Positions 1 through 8,424 of a stretch of DNA of 64,000 nucleotides are shown in pieces (the stretch's first letter is position 1; each line of letters begins with the position of its first letter). A model generated the notes under the pieces. That model was not told the origin of the DNA, made no database searches, and was given only the letters and a program-made list of their open reading frames with translations. Location of the stretch: NCBI RefSeq assembly GCF_022844465.1, contig NZ_JALHLP010000003.1, forward strand, positions 186,001 to 250,000. The letters are read 5' to 3'. The position numbers were made by a program, and so were the translations under genes. The DNA comes from Bradyrhizobium sp. (GTDB lineage Bacteria; Pseudomonadota; Alphaproteobacteria; Rhizobiales; Xanthobacteraceae).

Positions 1-594
1 GTCGCCAGCGGCATCGCCGGCATCGAGGCCGCGCACGGCCCGATCACGGGACTGGTCAATTCGGCGGGCGTCTTCGGCAAGATGCACCCGGTCGAACGCG
101 TGCGGATGGATCAATGGGATCGCGAGGTCAACATCGATCTGCGCGGCACCTTCCTGGTCGCTCGCGGCGTCGGCGTTCGGATGGCCGCGCGCCGGCATGG
201 CGCGATCGTCAACGTCGCTTCCGTGGCCGGTATGACGTCCGGCCCGATCCACGCCTATACTGCCGCGAAAGCCGGCGTCATCCAGATCACGCAGACGCTT
301 GCCGCCGAATGGGGCCGCACCGGCGTCCGCGTCAACGCAGTCTCGCCCGGCTTCACCCGTACCGCGGCGCTGGAGGCCGGCATCGCCTCCGGCGCGCTGA
401 ACAAGCGGTTGCTCGAAAGCCCGACCGCGCTAAACCGGATGGTCGAGCCGATCGAAGTCGCACAGGCGATCGCCTGGCTGCTATCGCCCATGAGCAGCGG
501 CGTGACCGGAATCAACCTGCCCGTGGACGCCGGATTTATCGCCGGCTCCACCTGGGCCGCCTATGGCGGCTTGCCGGAAGCATCCGGCGCGTAG
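1..594 (+). CDS. SDR family oxidoreductase, 5' end outside window
   Basis: The reading frame is open from base 1 and stops at 592-594, so the N-terminal nucleotide-binding glycine motif lies outside the window. What remains shows SDR landmarks in order: an NSAG motif (the NNAG equivalent), the serine in NVASVAG, the catalytic YTAAK, and the RVNAVSPGFTRT segment behind the active site. It is therefore an NAD(P)-dependent dehydrogenase or reductase with a complete Ser-Tyr-Lys set. The substrate is unknown. The monooxygenase gene starts 14 bases downstream on the same strand, so the two are probably co-transcribed and may act on the same alcohol/ketone pair. Confidence 0.9.
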   Translation, partial: VASGIAGIEAAHGPITGLVNSAGVFGKMHPVERVRMDQWDREVNIDLRGTFLVARGVGVRMAARRHGAIVNVASVAGMTSGPIHAYTAAKAGVIQITQTLAAEWGRTGVRVNAVSPGFTRTAALEAGIASGALNKRLLESPTALNRMVEPIEVAQAIAWLLSPMSSGVTGINLPVDAGFIAGSTWAAYGGLPEASGA

Positions 595-608
595 CGAGGA
601 TCGAAAAT

Positions 609-2519
609 ATGAACGTCGAGCTGCCGCGCACCAAACCCGATCTGTCTTCGGCCATCGCCGAGGGCGATATCCGCGTGCTGCTGATGGTGCTGGTTCACAT
701 GACCGGCGACGAGCGCTGGCTTGAGTCCCCCTTCAAGCCGAAGCGCGACGTGCGCTTGATCCCGGATCCGCAAGCCGGTCTGCCCGCGGAAGTCCAGACC
801 AAAATCCGCGCCGCCGTGCTGAAGCTGTTCGAGAACGGTGCGCCCGAACCTGTCGTCACCGATCCCGGCGATGAACTGATGCTGAAGATGATGCGCGCCA
901 CGCTCGGCGAAAACGTCGCCTCGGAATATGCACCGCTGATGCGTGAGGAAATGGGCTTCGTCCCGCGCGAGGCGCGCTGGACCGTGCCGCCCTCCGGAGA
1001 AAAACTGGCACGCCAGCATGTGCTGATCGTCGGTGCCGGCGTCTGCGCCATCGCGCTCGGCGTTGCCCTCGGACGGCTCGGCATTCCCTACACCATCGTC
1101 GAGAAGAACGACGAGCTTGGCGGCACGTGGTACGTGAACCGCTACCCCGGCTGCGGCGTCGATACGCCGAACCACTCCTATTCCTTCTCGTTCGGCGCAC
1201 GCAATCCGTGGACGCGCTATTTCGCCCAGCGCCAGGAGTTGCTCGACTATTTGAAGAAGGTCGCGCTCGAATACGACATCAGGGAGCATCTCCGCCTCAA
1301 TACCGAACTGACGTCGTCGCGCTGGGACGAAGGCAAACGGCGCTGGGTCTCGACATTGAAGACCGCCAACGGCGAGGAGACGTTTGAATCGACCACGCTG
1401 GTCAGCGCGATCGGCCAGCTCAACGACCCCTCGCCCGCGCATTTCAGGGGCGAGAAGGATTTCAAGGGCCTGATGCTGCACTCCGCACTGTGGTCCGACA
1501 ACATCAAACTCGACGGCAAGCATGTCGCCATCATCGGCACCGGTGCAACCGCGATGCAACTGGCGCCGTCGATCGCCGACCGCGTCGCGTCGCTGACCGT
1601 CTATCAGCGGACCGCGCAATGGGCCCGGCCGGTTGCGGGATATTCCGACCCCATTACCGAGGGCGCGCAGTGGCTGCTCGCCCACCTGCCGTTCTACGTG
1701 CAATGGTATCGCTTCAACATGTTCTGGCGATATGGCGACGGCCTGTTGCCGTTCCTGCGCAAGGACCCGAACTGGCCATATCCCGATCGCGCCGTGAACA
1801 AGGGCAACGACCGGCATCGCGAGGAGCTGACGGACTTCATCCGGTCCGAACTAAAGGACCGCCCAGACCTGATCGAGAAATGCGTGCCGACCTATCCGCC
1901 CTACGGCAAGCGCATCCTGCTCGATAACAACTGGTTCAAGACTCTGACGAAGCCGAATGTCGAGCTGGTCACCGACACGATCGATCATTTCGAAAAGGAC
2001 GGCATCGTCGCTTCCGACGGCAAGTTGCGTCCCGCCGATGTCATCGTGATTTCGACCGGCTTCAAGGTGACGGAGATGGCGGCGCGTCTCAACATCAGCG
2101 GGTGTGGTGGCAAAAACCTCAGGGAGGCCTGGGCCAACGACAACCCGACCGCCTATCTCGGTCTTACCGTGCCTGACTTTCCCAACTTCTTCGTGATGCT
2201 CGGTCCCAATTCAGGACCCGCGCATGGCGGCAGCGTGATCTTCCAGTCGGAATGCCAGAGCCGCTACATCTCGGCTTGCCTTGTCCAGATGATCGAGCAG
2301 GATATCGCCGCGATCGACGTGCGCCCGGAAGCCCACGACCAGTACATCGCAAAAGTCGATGCCGAGCACGAGCAACTGATCTGGACTCACCCAGGCATGA
2401 CCACCTATTACCGCAACGGTCAGGGCCGGGTGTTCTCGGCAATGCCATGGCGGTTCGTTGATTACTGGGCGATGACCCACGACCCCGATTTGCGCGACTA
2501 CCGCCAGACCAAGGCCTGA
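609..2519 (+). CDS. FAD-dependent Baeyer-Villiger-type monooxygenase, 4-hydroxyacetophenone monooxygenase-like
   Basis: 636 residues from the ATG at 609. The open frame runs further upstream, but only within the preceding SDR gene. The FAD-binding motif is VGAGVCAIALG near residue 141, followed by DELGGTWYVNRYPGCGVD typical of this family. A BVMO-like fingerprint FKGLMLHSALWS lies near 285-296, with Ser where Pro or Asp is usual, and a second NADPH Rossmann motif GTGATA near 311. About 130 residues precede the FAD motif. Such an extension and total length are known from 4-hydroxyacetophenone monooxygenase-type enzymes, which turn aryl ketones into esters. Substrate and strict BVMO (rather than N-oxygenating) activity are inferred. 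Confidence 0.85.
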   Translation: MNVELPRTKPDLSSAIAEGDIRVLLMVLVHMTGDERWLESPFKPKRDVRLIPDPQAGLPAEVQTKIRAAVLKLFENGAPEPVVTDPGDELMLKMMRATLGENVASEYAPLMREEMGFVPREARWTVPPSGEKLARQHVLIVGAGVCAIALGVALGRLGIPYTIVEKNDELGGTWYVNRYPGCGVDTPNHSYSFSFGARNPWTRYFAQRQELLDYLKKVALEYDIREHLRLNTELTSSRWDEGKRRWVSTLKTANGEETFESTTLVSAIGQLNDPSPAHFRGEKDFKGLMLHSALWSDNIKLDGKHVAIIGTGATAMQLAPSIADRVASLTVYQRTAQWARPVAGYSDPITEGAQWLLAHLPFYVQWYRFNMFWRYGDGLLPFLRKDPNWPYPDRAVNKGNDRHREELTDFIRSELKDRPDLIEKCVPTYPPYGKRILLDNNWFKTLTKPNVELVTDTIDHFEKDGIVASDGKLRPADVIVISTGFKVTEMAARLNISGCGGKNLREAWANDNPTAYLGLTVPDFPNFFVMLGPNSGPAHGGSVIFQSECQSRYISACLVQMIEQDIAAIDVRPEAHDQYIAKVDAEHEQLIWTHPGMTTYYRNGQGRVFSAMPWRFVDYWAMTHDPDLRDYRQTKA

Positions 2520-2726
2520 CAATTGTTCCTCGGGAACCGGCACACAGCGGCGCTTAGGATAGCTTGACACCCGCCAGTATCTGCCGCAGCATTTCCTTTG
2601 CTGCACCTGCCGGGCAACGGAGCGTTCGGCCCCCCTCTTGGCAGGCATTGTCACCCGATCGTATGACCGCGGCGGCACGCAGCGGATGCGGACGTAGGTC
2701 CGCCGGTCAACTTCTTGAGGAGGAGC

Positions 2727-2789
2727 ATGACGCCACCGGATCAGACTGGTGACCTTGCTCGACGCAAGGTCAGGGCGCGGTTGGGTTAA
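2727..2789 (+). CDS. Possible 20-residue small protein (weak)
   Basis: ATG at 2727 follows GAGGAGGAGC, an excellent ribosome binding site with good spacing. The ORF encodes MTPPDQTGDLARRKVRARLG and stops at 2787-2789. There is no recognisable domain or membrane segment, and so short an ORF can arise by chance. It is listed only because the ribosome binding site is unusually strong for a region without an annotated gene. Confidence 0.2.
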   Translation: MTPPDQTGDLARRKVRARLG

Positions 2790-2910
2790 GAACAGCTGCT
2801 TGCTCGACGGCGCCTGCTACAATTCAAACCCATCCGCAGGACTGGAGCGCAAAGGCCACGCGGTTGCCGGATCCTGAGATCGCACTGGTGTGTACCAGAA
2901 ATCCTTCGCT

Positions 2911-2967
2911 AAAACGAAGATGTCGGGCCCCGCGATGCTCTCATGCACCGGGGCCCATTCGTTTTTT
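2911..2967. terminator. Strong bidirectional intrinsic terminator
   Basis: Stem GGGCCCCG (2925-2932) pairs with CGGGGCCC (2949-2956). It is extended by AAAACGAA (2911-2918) pairing with TTCGTTTT (2958-2965), and TTTTTT follows at 2962-2967. Because the flanking A and T runs are complementary, it should work on both strands. On the plus strand it would end the monooxygenase transcript or a small RNA. Confidence 0.75.
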
Positions 2968-3054
2968 GGAATGACATTTTCCGAACGACGATGCCGTTCC
3001 GCGCGATTCCATGCTTAGTTCGGATTCAATGATCCGACTGAAGCAGGACCCGCG

Positions 3055-3687
3055 ATGGAAAAGCCGCGCATACGCGTTTACACCGACTACAAGAGCCCCT
3101 ATGCGTTCGTCGCCAACAAGCGGCTGTTCGAACTGGAGGACAACCTCGGCGTCGAACTCGAATGGCTGCCATACACCCTGCGCATCGCAGAATTCATGGG
3201 AACGGTGGAGGAGCGCACGCCGCATTTCTGGCGCAAGGTGCGCTACGCCTACATGGACGCGCGGCGCTACGCCAATGCGCAAGGCCTCACCATCAAGGGG
3301 CCGCGGCGCATCTATGATGCCTTCTACGCCAGCGCTGGCATGCTGTTCGCGCAGCGCCATGGCCTGTTCCGGCCCTATCACGACACGGTGTTCCGGCGCT
3401 TCTGGAATCAAGACCTCGAGATCGACGACATAGCGGGCGTTTCCGGGGTGATCGCGTCGGTCGGTGGTTCGGCGCGCGAATTCGAAGTCTATGCCCAAGG
3501 GCCCGCACGCGCGGAACACGATCGCATCATCGATGAGGCGGAAGCGCTGGGCGTTTTCGGCGTGCCGACCATGGTTTTCAACGGCGAGCTGTTCTGGGGC
3601 AACGATCGCATCGATCTGTTGACCGAACGTATCCAGAATCCGGAATCGGTCGCCACGGCGCTGGGCAGCCGGCATCGCAGGGATTAG
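3055..3687 (+). CDS. DsbA family / 2-hydroxychromene-2-carboxylate isomerase-like protein
   Basis: 210 residues, thioredoxin-fold DsbA-like (GST-kappa/HCCA isomerase) family. The N-terminus RVYTDYKSPYAFVANK has the family's D-x-x-SPYA signature. The C-terminal GVFGVPTMVFNGELFWGNDR carries the cis-Pro loop and the FWGxDR motif typical of HCCA isomerases. There is no CxxC pair at the N-terminal active site, so a glutathione-dependent isomerase role fits better than disulfide exchange. Such enzymes act in naphthalene and other aromatic breakdown. The substrate here is unknown. An AGGA ribosome binding site precedes the ATG. Confidence 0.82.
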   Translation: MEKPRIRVYTDYKSPYAFVANKRLFELEDNLGVELEWLPYTLRIAEFMGTVEERTPHFWRKVRYAYMDARRYANAQGLTIKGPRRIYDAFYASAGMLFAQRHGLFRPYHDTVFRRFWNQDLEIDDIAGVSGVIASVGGSAREFEVYAQGPARAEHDRIIDEAEALGVFGVPTMVFNGELFWGNDRIDLLTERIQNPESVATALGSRHRRD

Positions 3688-3739
3688 CGGCAACCGGTCC
3701 AGCTGCGGATCGAGCCGAGGGCAGGCTTCGATAATGCCC

Positions 3740-4750
3740 CTACCCCGCGGCCAGATGCTCCCAGCAACCCGTGCGCTTCAGCACCGGCCGCAACGCTGCC
3801 GTGCTCTCGCTATCGAGCGCCGCGAACTTGTCGCGAAGCTGCTGCAGGCACTTCACCTGATATTTAAAGGGAGCCAGCGCATACGGCAGGCCCCAGACGT
3901 TGATCTCGAGTCGCTCCACGCCCCTGGCGAACGCTTCGGCGTTGGCGACCAGGAACGGCAGATAGAGTTCGCCGGCGATCTTCAGCAGCGCCTCGGCCAT
4001 GCCGCCGAGCACCCGTTCCCGCGGGTACCATTCACCCTCGACGCCGGAAGCGTCGTCCAGCCGCCGTACCCAGTGATCGGTAAAAGGCGCCCTCGCGCGC
4101 ATGATCCGCATCGGCGTCGGATCGGTCGCCATCTCGCTGAGCTGTCCGAACCAGGCGAAATCGGCAAGCGAGGGCCGGCTGCCGAACAGATAGCTGGTCA
4201 TGCCGACATGTGGCTCGAACGCCGCCAGCATGCGCAAATAGCTCTCTTCCAGCAGCGGCTTGTTTTCGGCGGTCGCGCCCAGAATGACCATCCGCGAGAT
4301 CTGCCGCTGGCGAAACTGCTCAATCTCTTCGGCGCTGCCGGCTGCCGCCTCCGACACCGACCATTCCTCGCCGGCCCAGCGCGACACATAGGCCTGGTCT
4401 TCCGGATCCCACCAGCGATAGAGAAACAGCGGCTTGACCGCCCACTCGTCCGCAAGGTCCTCCAGCAGGTCGCAAACGAACGCGACCGCCCGGTCCTCGG
4501 GAATAACCGAGCGCGACTTGTGGCGGCTTTCCATATCATAGGCCAGCGCCGTGGTCTCGGCGCGATAGCTGCCGTCGGGGTATTGCAGCACCGGGATCAA
4601 ACTGGGTCGCAAATGCGCGGTCGCTGCTCGCAGCGCCTTGGTCATGATGACCCAGTCGAACGGAATTCGTCGGTAGCGCAGCAAGGCGCGCAACTTGATG
4701 GCGTAAGGCGACGCGGTTGAGCCGATCAGCCGGTAGCGTCCTTCGGTCAT
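3740..4750 (-). CDS. Glutathione S-transferase family protein
   Basis: 336 residues from the ATG at 4750, chosen because GAGGTG sits just upstream. An ATG ten codons earlier has no good ribosome site. The N-terminus YRLIGSTASPYAIKLRALLRY is a GST thioredoxin-fold start with SPY at the glutathione-contacting position. A long helical C-terminal half with GMTSYLFGSRPSLADFAWFGQL matches the GST C-terminal domain (SLADF motif). At about 336 residues it is longer than ordinary 200-230 residue GSTs. It lies convergent to the HCCA isomerase-like gene. Substrate unknown. Confidence 0.8.
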   Translation of the reverse strand: MTEGRYRLIGSTASPYAIKLRALLRYRRIPFDWVIMTKALRAATAHLRPSLIPVLQYPDGSYRAETTALAYDMESRHKSRSVIPEDRAVAFVCDLLEDLADEWAVKPLFLYRWWDPEDQAYVSRWAGEEWSVSEAAAGSAEEIEQFRQRQISRMVILGATAENKPLLEESYLRMLAAFEPHVGMTSYLFGSRPSLADFAWFGQLSEMATDPTPMRIMRARAPFTDHWVRRLDDASGVEGEWYPRERVLGGMAEALLKIAGELYLPFLVANAEAFARGVERLEINVWGLPYALAPFKYQVKCLQQLRDKFAALDSESTAALRPVLKRTGCWEHLAAG

Positions 4751-4917
4751 GGCATTCACCTCGTGAATGCCATAGCGCATTCGAATTTCACCCGCCAGAC
4801 CTGCAATAACGCCTGCGGTGCCCGGCTTGCCGCGCAGCGCGTTTTGCAGCTATCTTGCGGGTCCACCACCGGGTGTCGTCACCCGTTCCAGCAATCCAAA
4901 ACCGTAGAGATACGCCC

Positions 4918-5712
4918 ATGAATCCTCCGATCAGTTCGCCCGCTATCAAGGTCGTGAAATCGGTTCGCGAACAGGTGAGCGCGGAGGAATGGCAGGCGAG
5001 GGTCGATCTCGCCGCCTGTTACCGCCTCACGGCGATCTATGGGATGACCGAGATGGTCGCCAACCACATTTCCTGCAGGGTGCCGGGGACAACCGATCAG
5101 TTCCTGATCAACCCTTACGGAATGCTCTATGAGGAGATCGACGCCTCCTGCCTTATCAAGGTCGATCTCGAGGGCAACACGCTGTTCAACACCTCTGACT
5201 ACGACGTCAACGTCGCCGGCTTCGTCATTCACAGCGCCATCCACATGGCCAGGCACGACATGGATTGCGTGGCGCATACGCACACACCGGCCGGCATGGC
5301 CGTCTCCGCCATGGAATGCGGATTGCTGCCGCTGGCGCAAACCTCGATGCGGTTTCTCAACATCGCCTATCATGACTTCGAAGGCATCGCCGACAATGTC
5401 GACGAGCGCGAACGACTGGTCAGGGATCTCGGCGATCACGAAGCCATGATCCTGCGCAACCATGGCCTGCTGGTGGTCGGCCGCACCGTCCCGGCCGCCT
5501 TCAACGTGCTGTTCCGGCTGGAGCGCGCCTGCCAGGTTCAGGTCATGGCGTTGTCGTGCAACACCAAGCTCGTCTATCCGCCGCAGAGCGTGCTCGAGGA
5601 CACCTGCGAGCGGATGCTGCCGAAACCGGGCCGCAGCGCCCGCAACGGCGACCTCGCCTGGCCGGCGCTGCTGCGCAAGCTCGATCGAACCGATCCGTCG
5701 TACCGAAACTGA
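4918..5712 (+). CDS. Class II aldolase/adducin family protein
   Basis: 264 residues from the ATG at 4918. The zinc-site motif AHTHTPAGMAVSAM (near residues 118-131) and the downstream ILRNHGLLVVGRTVPAAF with its conserved HGL are characteristic of class II aldolase/adducin proteins such as fuculose-phosphate aldolase and 3-oxo-tetronate 4-phosphate decarboxylase. An NHIS motif near the N-terminus (MTEMVANHISCRVPG) is also typical. The reaction is not predictable from sequence. It stands alone between the minus-strand GST and epoxide hydrolase genes. Confidence 0.85.
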   Translation: MNPPISSPAIKVVKSVREQVSAEEWQARVDLAACYRLTAIYGMTEMVANHISCRVPGTTDQFLINPYGMLYEEIDASCLIKVDLEGNTLFNTSDYDVNVAGFVIHSAIHMARHDMDCVAHTHTPAGMAVSAMECGLLPLAQTSMRFLNIAYHDFEGIADNVDERERLVRDLGDHEAMILRNHGLLVVGRTVPAAFNVLFRLERACQVQVMALSCNTKLVYPPQSVLEDTCERMLPKPGRSARNGDLAWPALLRKLDRTDPSYRN

Positions 5713-5760
5713 GCTGGCCGGTGGTCGCGGCACGCCGACCAATGACCGATAGCTGACCGC

Positions 5761-6918
5761 TCAGGAAACAGGCGACTTCCGCAACGTTCGGAAAAAGTCC
5801 CGCACCTCCTTGACGAACAGCTCCGGCTGTTCGAACGCGGCGAAGTGACCGCCCTTCGGCATCTCCCGCCAGTACCGGATATCCGTGTAGCTCGCTTCCA
5901 TCCACTTTCGCACCGGCGTAACGATCTCCTTTGGGAAGACGGCGACACCTGTCGGCACCGTGACCTTGTGTGCCGTGCGGCGCTTCGGTCCAAAGCTTTC
6001 CCAGTACAACCGGGCCGACGAGGCGGCGGTCGCGGTCACCCAATACAGCATTACGTTGTCGAGCAGTTCGTCGCGGCCCAGGATATTCTCGGGATGCCCG
6101 TCGCAATCGGTCCAGGCCCAGAATTTTTCGAGAATCCAGGCGGCCTGGCCGCTCGGCGAGTCGGTCAATCCGTAGCCGAGAGTTTGCGGCCGGGTCGACT
6201 GCTGCTTCGAATAGCCGGAATCCCATTCGGCGTAATGCTGGATCCCCGCGAGCGCCCGCGCCTCCGCGGGGGTGGGATGCCCCTCGACGTTGGGTCGCGC
6301 GGACATCGCCAGCGTGATGTGAATGCCGGCGCAATGCTCCGGGTCTTTTGCGCCGAGCGCCGTCGTGACCGCCGAGCCCCAGTCGCCGCCCTGCGCGCCG
6401 TAGCGCTGGTATCCAAGGCGCGCCATCAGCATCGCCCAGCCAGACGCGATACGATCGACGCCCCAGCCGGTGCTGGCCGGCTTGGCCGAAAAGCCGAAGC
6501 CCGGCAATGACGGGCAAACGACATGGAAGGCGTCGCCGGCCTTGCCGCCATGCGCGGTCGGATCGGTCAGCGGCCCGATCACCTTGTGAAACTCGACGAC
6601 GGAGCCGGGCCAGCCGTGGGTGATGATCAGCGGCAGCGCGTCCGGGTGCGGCGAACGGACGTGCAGGAAATGCATGTCGAGGCCGTCAATCCCGGTCGTG
6701 AACTGGGCGAAGCGATTGAGACGCGCTTCGCGCTCGCGCCAATCGTAGTCCTCGGCCCAGTAGCGGCAGACCTCCTTGATCCACTGCAGCGGGACGCCCT
6801 GACTCCAGTCGTTCACCAGTTCCGCCTCCGGCCAGCGCGTCCGGCGCAACCGCGACTTCAGGTCGTCGAGCACGTCCTCGCCAACCGAAATGCGAAACGG
6901 CTTGATTTCAGCGCTCAT
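5761..6918 (-). CDS. Epoxide hydrolase (alpha/beta hydrolase with EHN domain)
   Basis: 385 residues from the ATG at 6918. The first 110 residues (KPFRISVGEDVLDDLKSRL...WPEAE...) match the epoxide hydrolase N-terminal domain. The alpha/beta core has the oxyanion motif HGWPGS, the nucleophile elbow GAQGGDWGSAV with Asp as nucleophile, and the C-terminal GGHFAAFEQPELF carrying the catalytic His. An Asp nucleophile supports epoxide opening rather than ester hydrolysis. It is the last gene of a minus-strand run with a CoA-transferase, an SDR and a GST, which suggests a pathway through an epoxide. Confidence 0.9.
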   Translation of the reverse strand: MSAEIKPFRISVGEDVLDDLKSRLRRTRWPEAELVNDWSQGVPLQWIKEVCRYWAEDYDWREREARLNRFAQFTTGIDGLDMHFLHVRSPHPDALPLIITHGWPGSVVEFHKVIGPLTDPTAHGGKAGDAFHVVCPSLPGFGFSAKPASTGWGVDRIASGWAMLMARLGYQRYGAQGGDWGSAVTTALGAKDPEHCAGIHITLAMSARPNVEGHPTPAEARALAGIQHYAEWDSGYSKQQSTRPQTLGYGLTDSPSGQAAWILEKFWAWTDCDGHPENILGRDELLDNVMLYWVTATAASSARLYWESFGPKRRTAHKVTVPTGVAVFPKEIVTPVRKWMEASYTDIRYWREMPKGGHFAAFEQPELFVKEVRDFFRTLRKSPVS

Positions 6919-6988
6919 GGTAACTCTCTCGATGCATCGGCCTAAATATGTCAGCCTGTTGTTAGTGACACCCAGCAACGCGCCGTCT

Positions 6989-7657
6989 TCATCTCGCGCG
7001 CTCCGGCGCCGCGCGCGCCACATTCGCCGCACGGCCGAGCTGATACGCCGGGCGCTGCTGGATACGCGCCAGATAAGGCTGCGCGTTGTCGCAGATGCCG
7101 ACGCCGTAGGCGATCGCCCAGTCGAGGCAGGTGGTAAGCAGGATATCGGCGCTGGTAAAGCGGTCACCCATCAGGTAGGTGCGGTTGTCGGCGAGTGCGG
7201 TCTCGACATGGCGGAGCTGCTGGCGGAAATATTCGCCGGCCTTGGCCACGACTTCGGGGGCGACGCCGTAGATATGGCCAAGCGCATCGGCGCCGTGGCG
7301 GCGCATCACATACAGGCTGGTGGAATCCAGCTCCGCGACGATGAAGAACGTCCATTCGAGCCATGCCGCAAAGTCGCGCGGCGGCTCCGGGATCAGAGAA
7401 TTCTCTTCTGTTGAGTATGTGCGCGAAAGATAGGCGACGATCGCCGCACTTTCGCCAATGCGAAAATCTCCGTCCTGCAACAGCGGAATCTTCTGCCGGG
7501 GATTGAGCGCGGTGTACTCGGCGGTCTTGGTCTCGCCGGTGCGCGGGCCGATCGCACGTGTCGTATACGTGAGCCCCAGTTCGTGCATCGCCCAATGCGC
7601 GCGCACAGTGCGGCTGGTGCCGACGCCCCATAAAGTGAGGTTGGGTGCGGCGGTCAC
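6989..7657 (-). CDS. Glutathione S-transferase
   Basis: 222 residues, the normal length for a GST. The GTG start at 7657 is preferred: it lies one base after the SDR stop codon, with GGAG upstream inside the SDR gene, so translation is probably coupled. The thioredoxin-fold half shows LWGVGTSRTVRAHWAMHEL, then NPRQKIPLLQDGDFRIGES with the cis-Pro and the glutathione-binding ES pair. The C-terminal helical half carries GDRFTSADILLTTCLDWA (capping motif). Cytosolic. Its place after an SDR and a CoA-transferase resembles isoprene-degradation loci (see findings). Confidence 0.9.
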   Translation of the reverse strand: MTAAPNLTLWGVGTSRTVRAHWAMHELGLTYTTRAIGPRTGETKTAEYTALNPRQKIPLLQDGDFRIGESAAIVAYLSRTYSTEENSLIPEPPRDFAAWLEWTFFIVAELDSTSLYVMRRHGADALGHIYGVAPEVVAKAGEYFRQQLRHVETALADNRTYLMGDRFTSADILLTTCLDWAIAYGVGICDNAQPYLARIQQRPAYQLGRAANVARAAPERAR

Positions 7658-7658
7658 G

Positions 7659-8402
7659 CTACCATTTCTCCACGGCGGGGCGCAGATCGAGTTCATGGGT
7701 CCAGCCGTCCCTGGCCTGCCGATGCACGAACCAATAGGCGTCGGCGATGGAACTGGTCTTGGTCAGGCTGTCCGGCGGGATTTCACCGGCATCGATGCCG
7801 CTTGCGGCCTTCATCCGAGCATGGATCGCCGGGCTGTCGACGCCGGCATCGATCACGAGATGCGCGACATGGATGTTCCTTGGACCAAGTTCGCGCGCCA
7901 TCGCCTGGGCGACGGCGCGCAGGCCAAACTTCGCCGATGAAAACGCCGCAAAGCCGCTGCCGCCGCGCATGCTCGCGGTGGCGCCGGTAAACAATATGGT
8001 GCCGTGGCCGCGCTTTGTCATGTACCGGGCGGCCTCGCGGCCGACGAGGAAGCCGGCCAGGCAAGCCAGCTCCCAGGACTTCAGGAACAGTTTGGCGTCG
8101 GTCTCCAGCAAAGGCTTTTTGACATTGGATCCGGCGTTGAACAGGCAGACCTCGATCGGACCGATCTTCTCCTCAACGCGGGCAAACAGGGTCTGCACCT
8201 CGCTCTCCTGACGGGCATCGACGGCAAAGGCGTGAACCTCGCAGCCCTCCGCCTTCAACTCGGCGATCAGACCTTCGGATTTGGCGGCGTCGCGCCGGGC
8301 GATGCAAACCTTGTAACCGTCCCTGGCAAAACGCCGCGTCACCGCCGCGCCGATCGCATCGCCTGCGCCGACCAGCAATGCCACCTCATTGCGAAGCTCC
8401 AC
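7659..8402 (-). CDS. SDR family protein lacking the catalytic Ser and Tyr
   Basis: 247 residues from a GTG at 8402, preceded by AGGAGGG. The cofactor motif is VGAGDAIGAA (residues 11-20) and the NAG element is FNAGSNV (89-95), so an NAD(P)-binding SDR fold is clear. At the active site the usual YxxxK reads FSSAK (Phe154, Lys158), and the position 13 residues earlier, normally Ser, is Ala141. The protein therefore lacks two of three classical catalytic residues and may use a different mechanism or a non-redox role. It is translationally coupled to the GST downstream and lies 22 bases after the CoA-transferase gene. Confidence 0.85.
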   Translation of the reverse strand: MELRNEVALLVGAGDAIGAAVTRRFARDGYKVCIARRDAAKSEGLIAELKAEGCEVHAFAVDARQESEVQTLFARVEEKIGPIEVCLFNAGSNVKKPLLETDAKLFLKSWELACLAGFLVGREAARYMTKRGHGTILFTGATASMRGGSGFAAFSSAKFGLRAVAQAMARELGPRNIHVAHLVIDAGVDSPAIHARMKAASGIDAGEIPPDSLTKTSSIADAYWFVHRQARDGWTHELDLRPAVEKW

Positions 8403-8424
8403 CTGTACCCTCCTGTTGCCCGCT

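Larger units (their letters stand above)
2520..3054. other. Intergenic stretch with possible small RNA end and tiny ORF
   Basis: No convincing long gene. Toward the right end there are successive small hairpins (CTGGT/ACCAG around 2885-2898, TTCG/CGAA around 2905-2918) and then a strong terminator at 2911-2967. The middle contains a 20-codon ORF behind a strong Shine-Dalgarno-like sequence at about 2716-2725. An unannotated small RNA ending at 2967 on the plus strand would fit, but I see no clear promoter. Confidence 0.4.

Noticed and set aside
561..1817. 418-codon frame antisense to the monooxygenase
   Set aside because: The monooxygenase motifs on the plus strand are complete; the antisense product has no recognisable feature.
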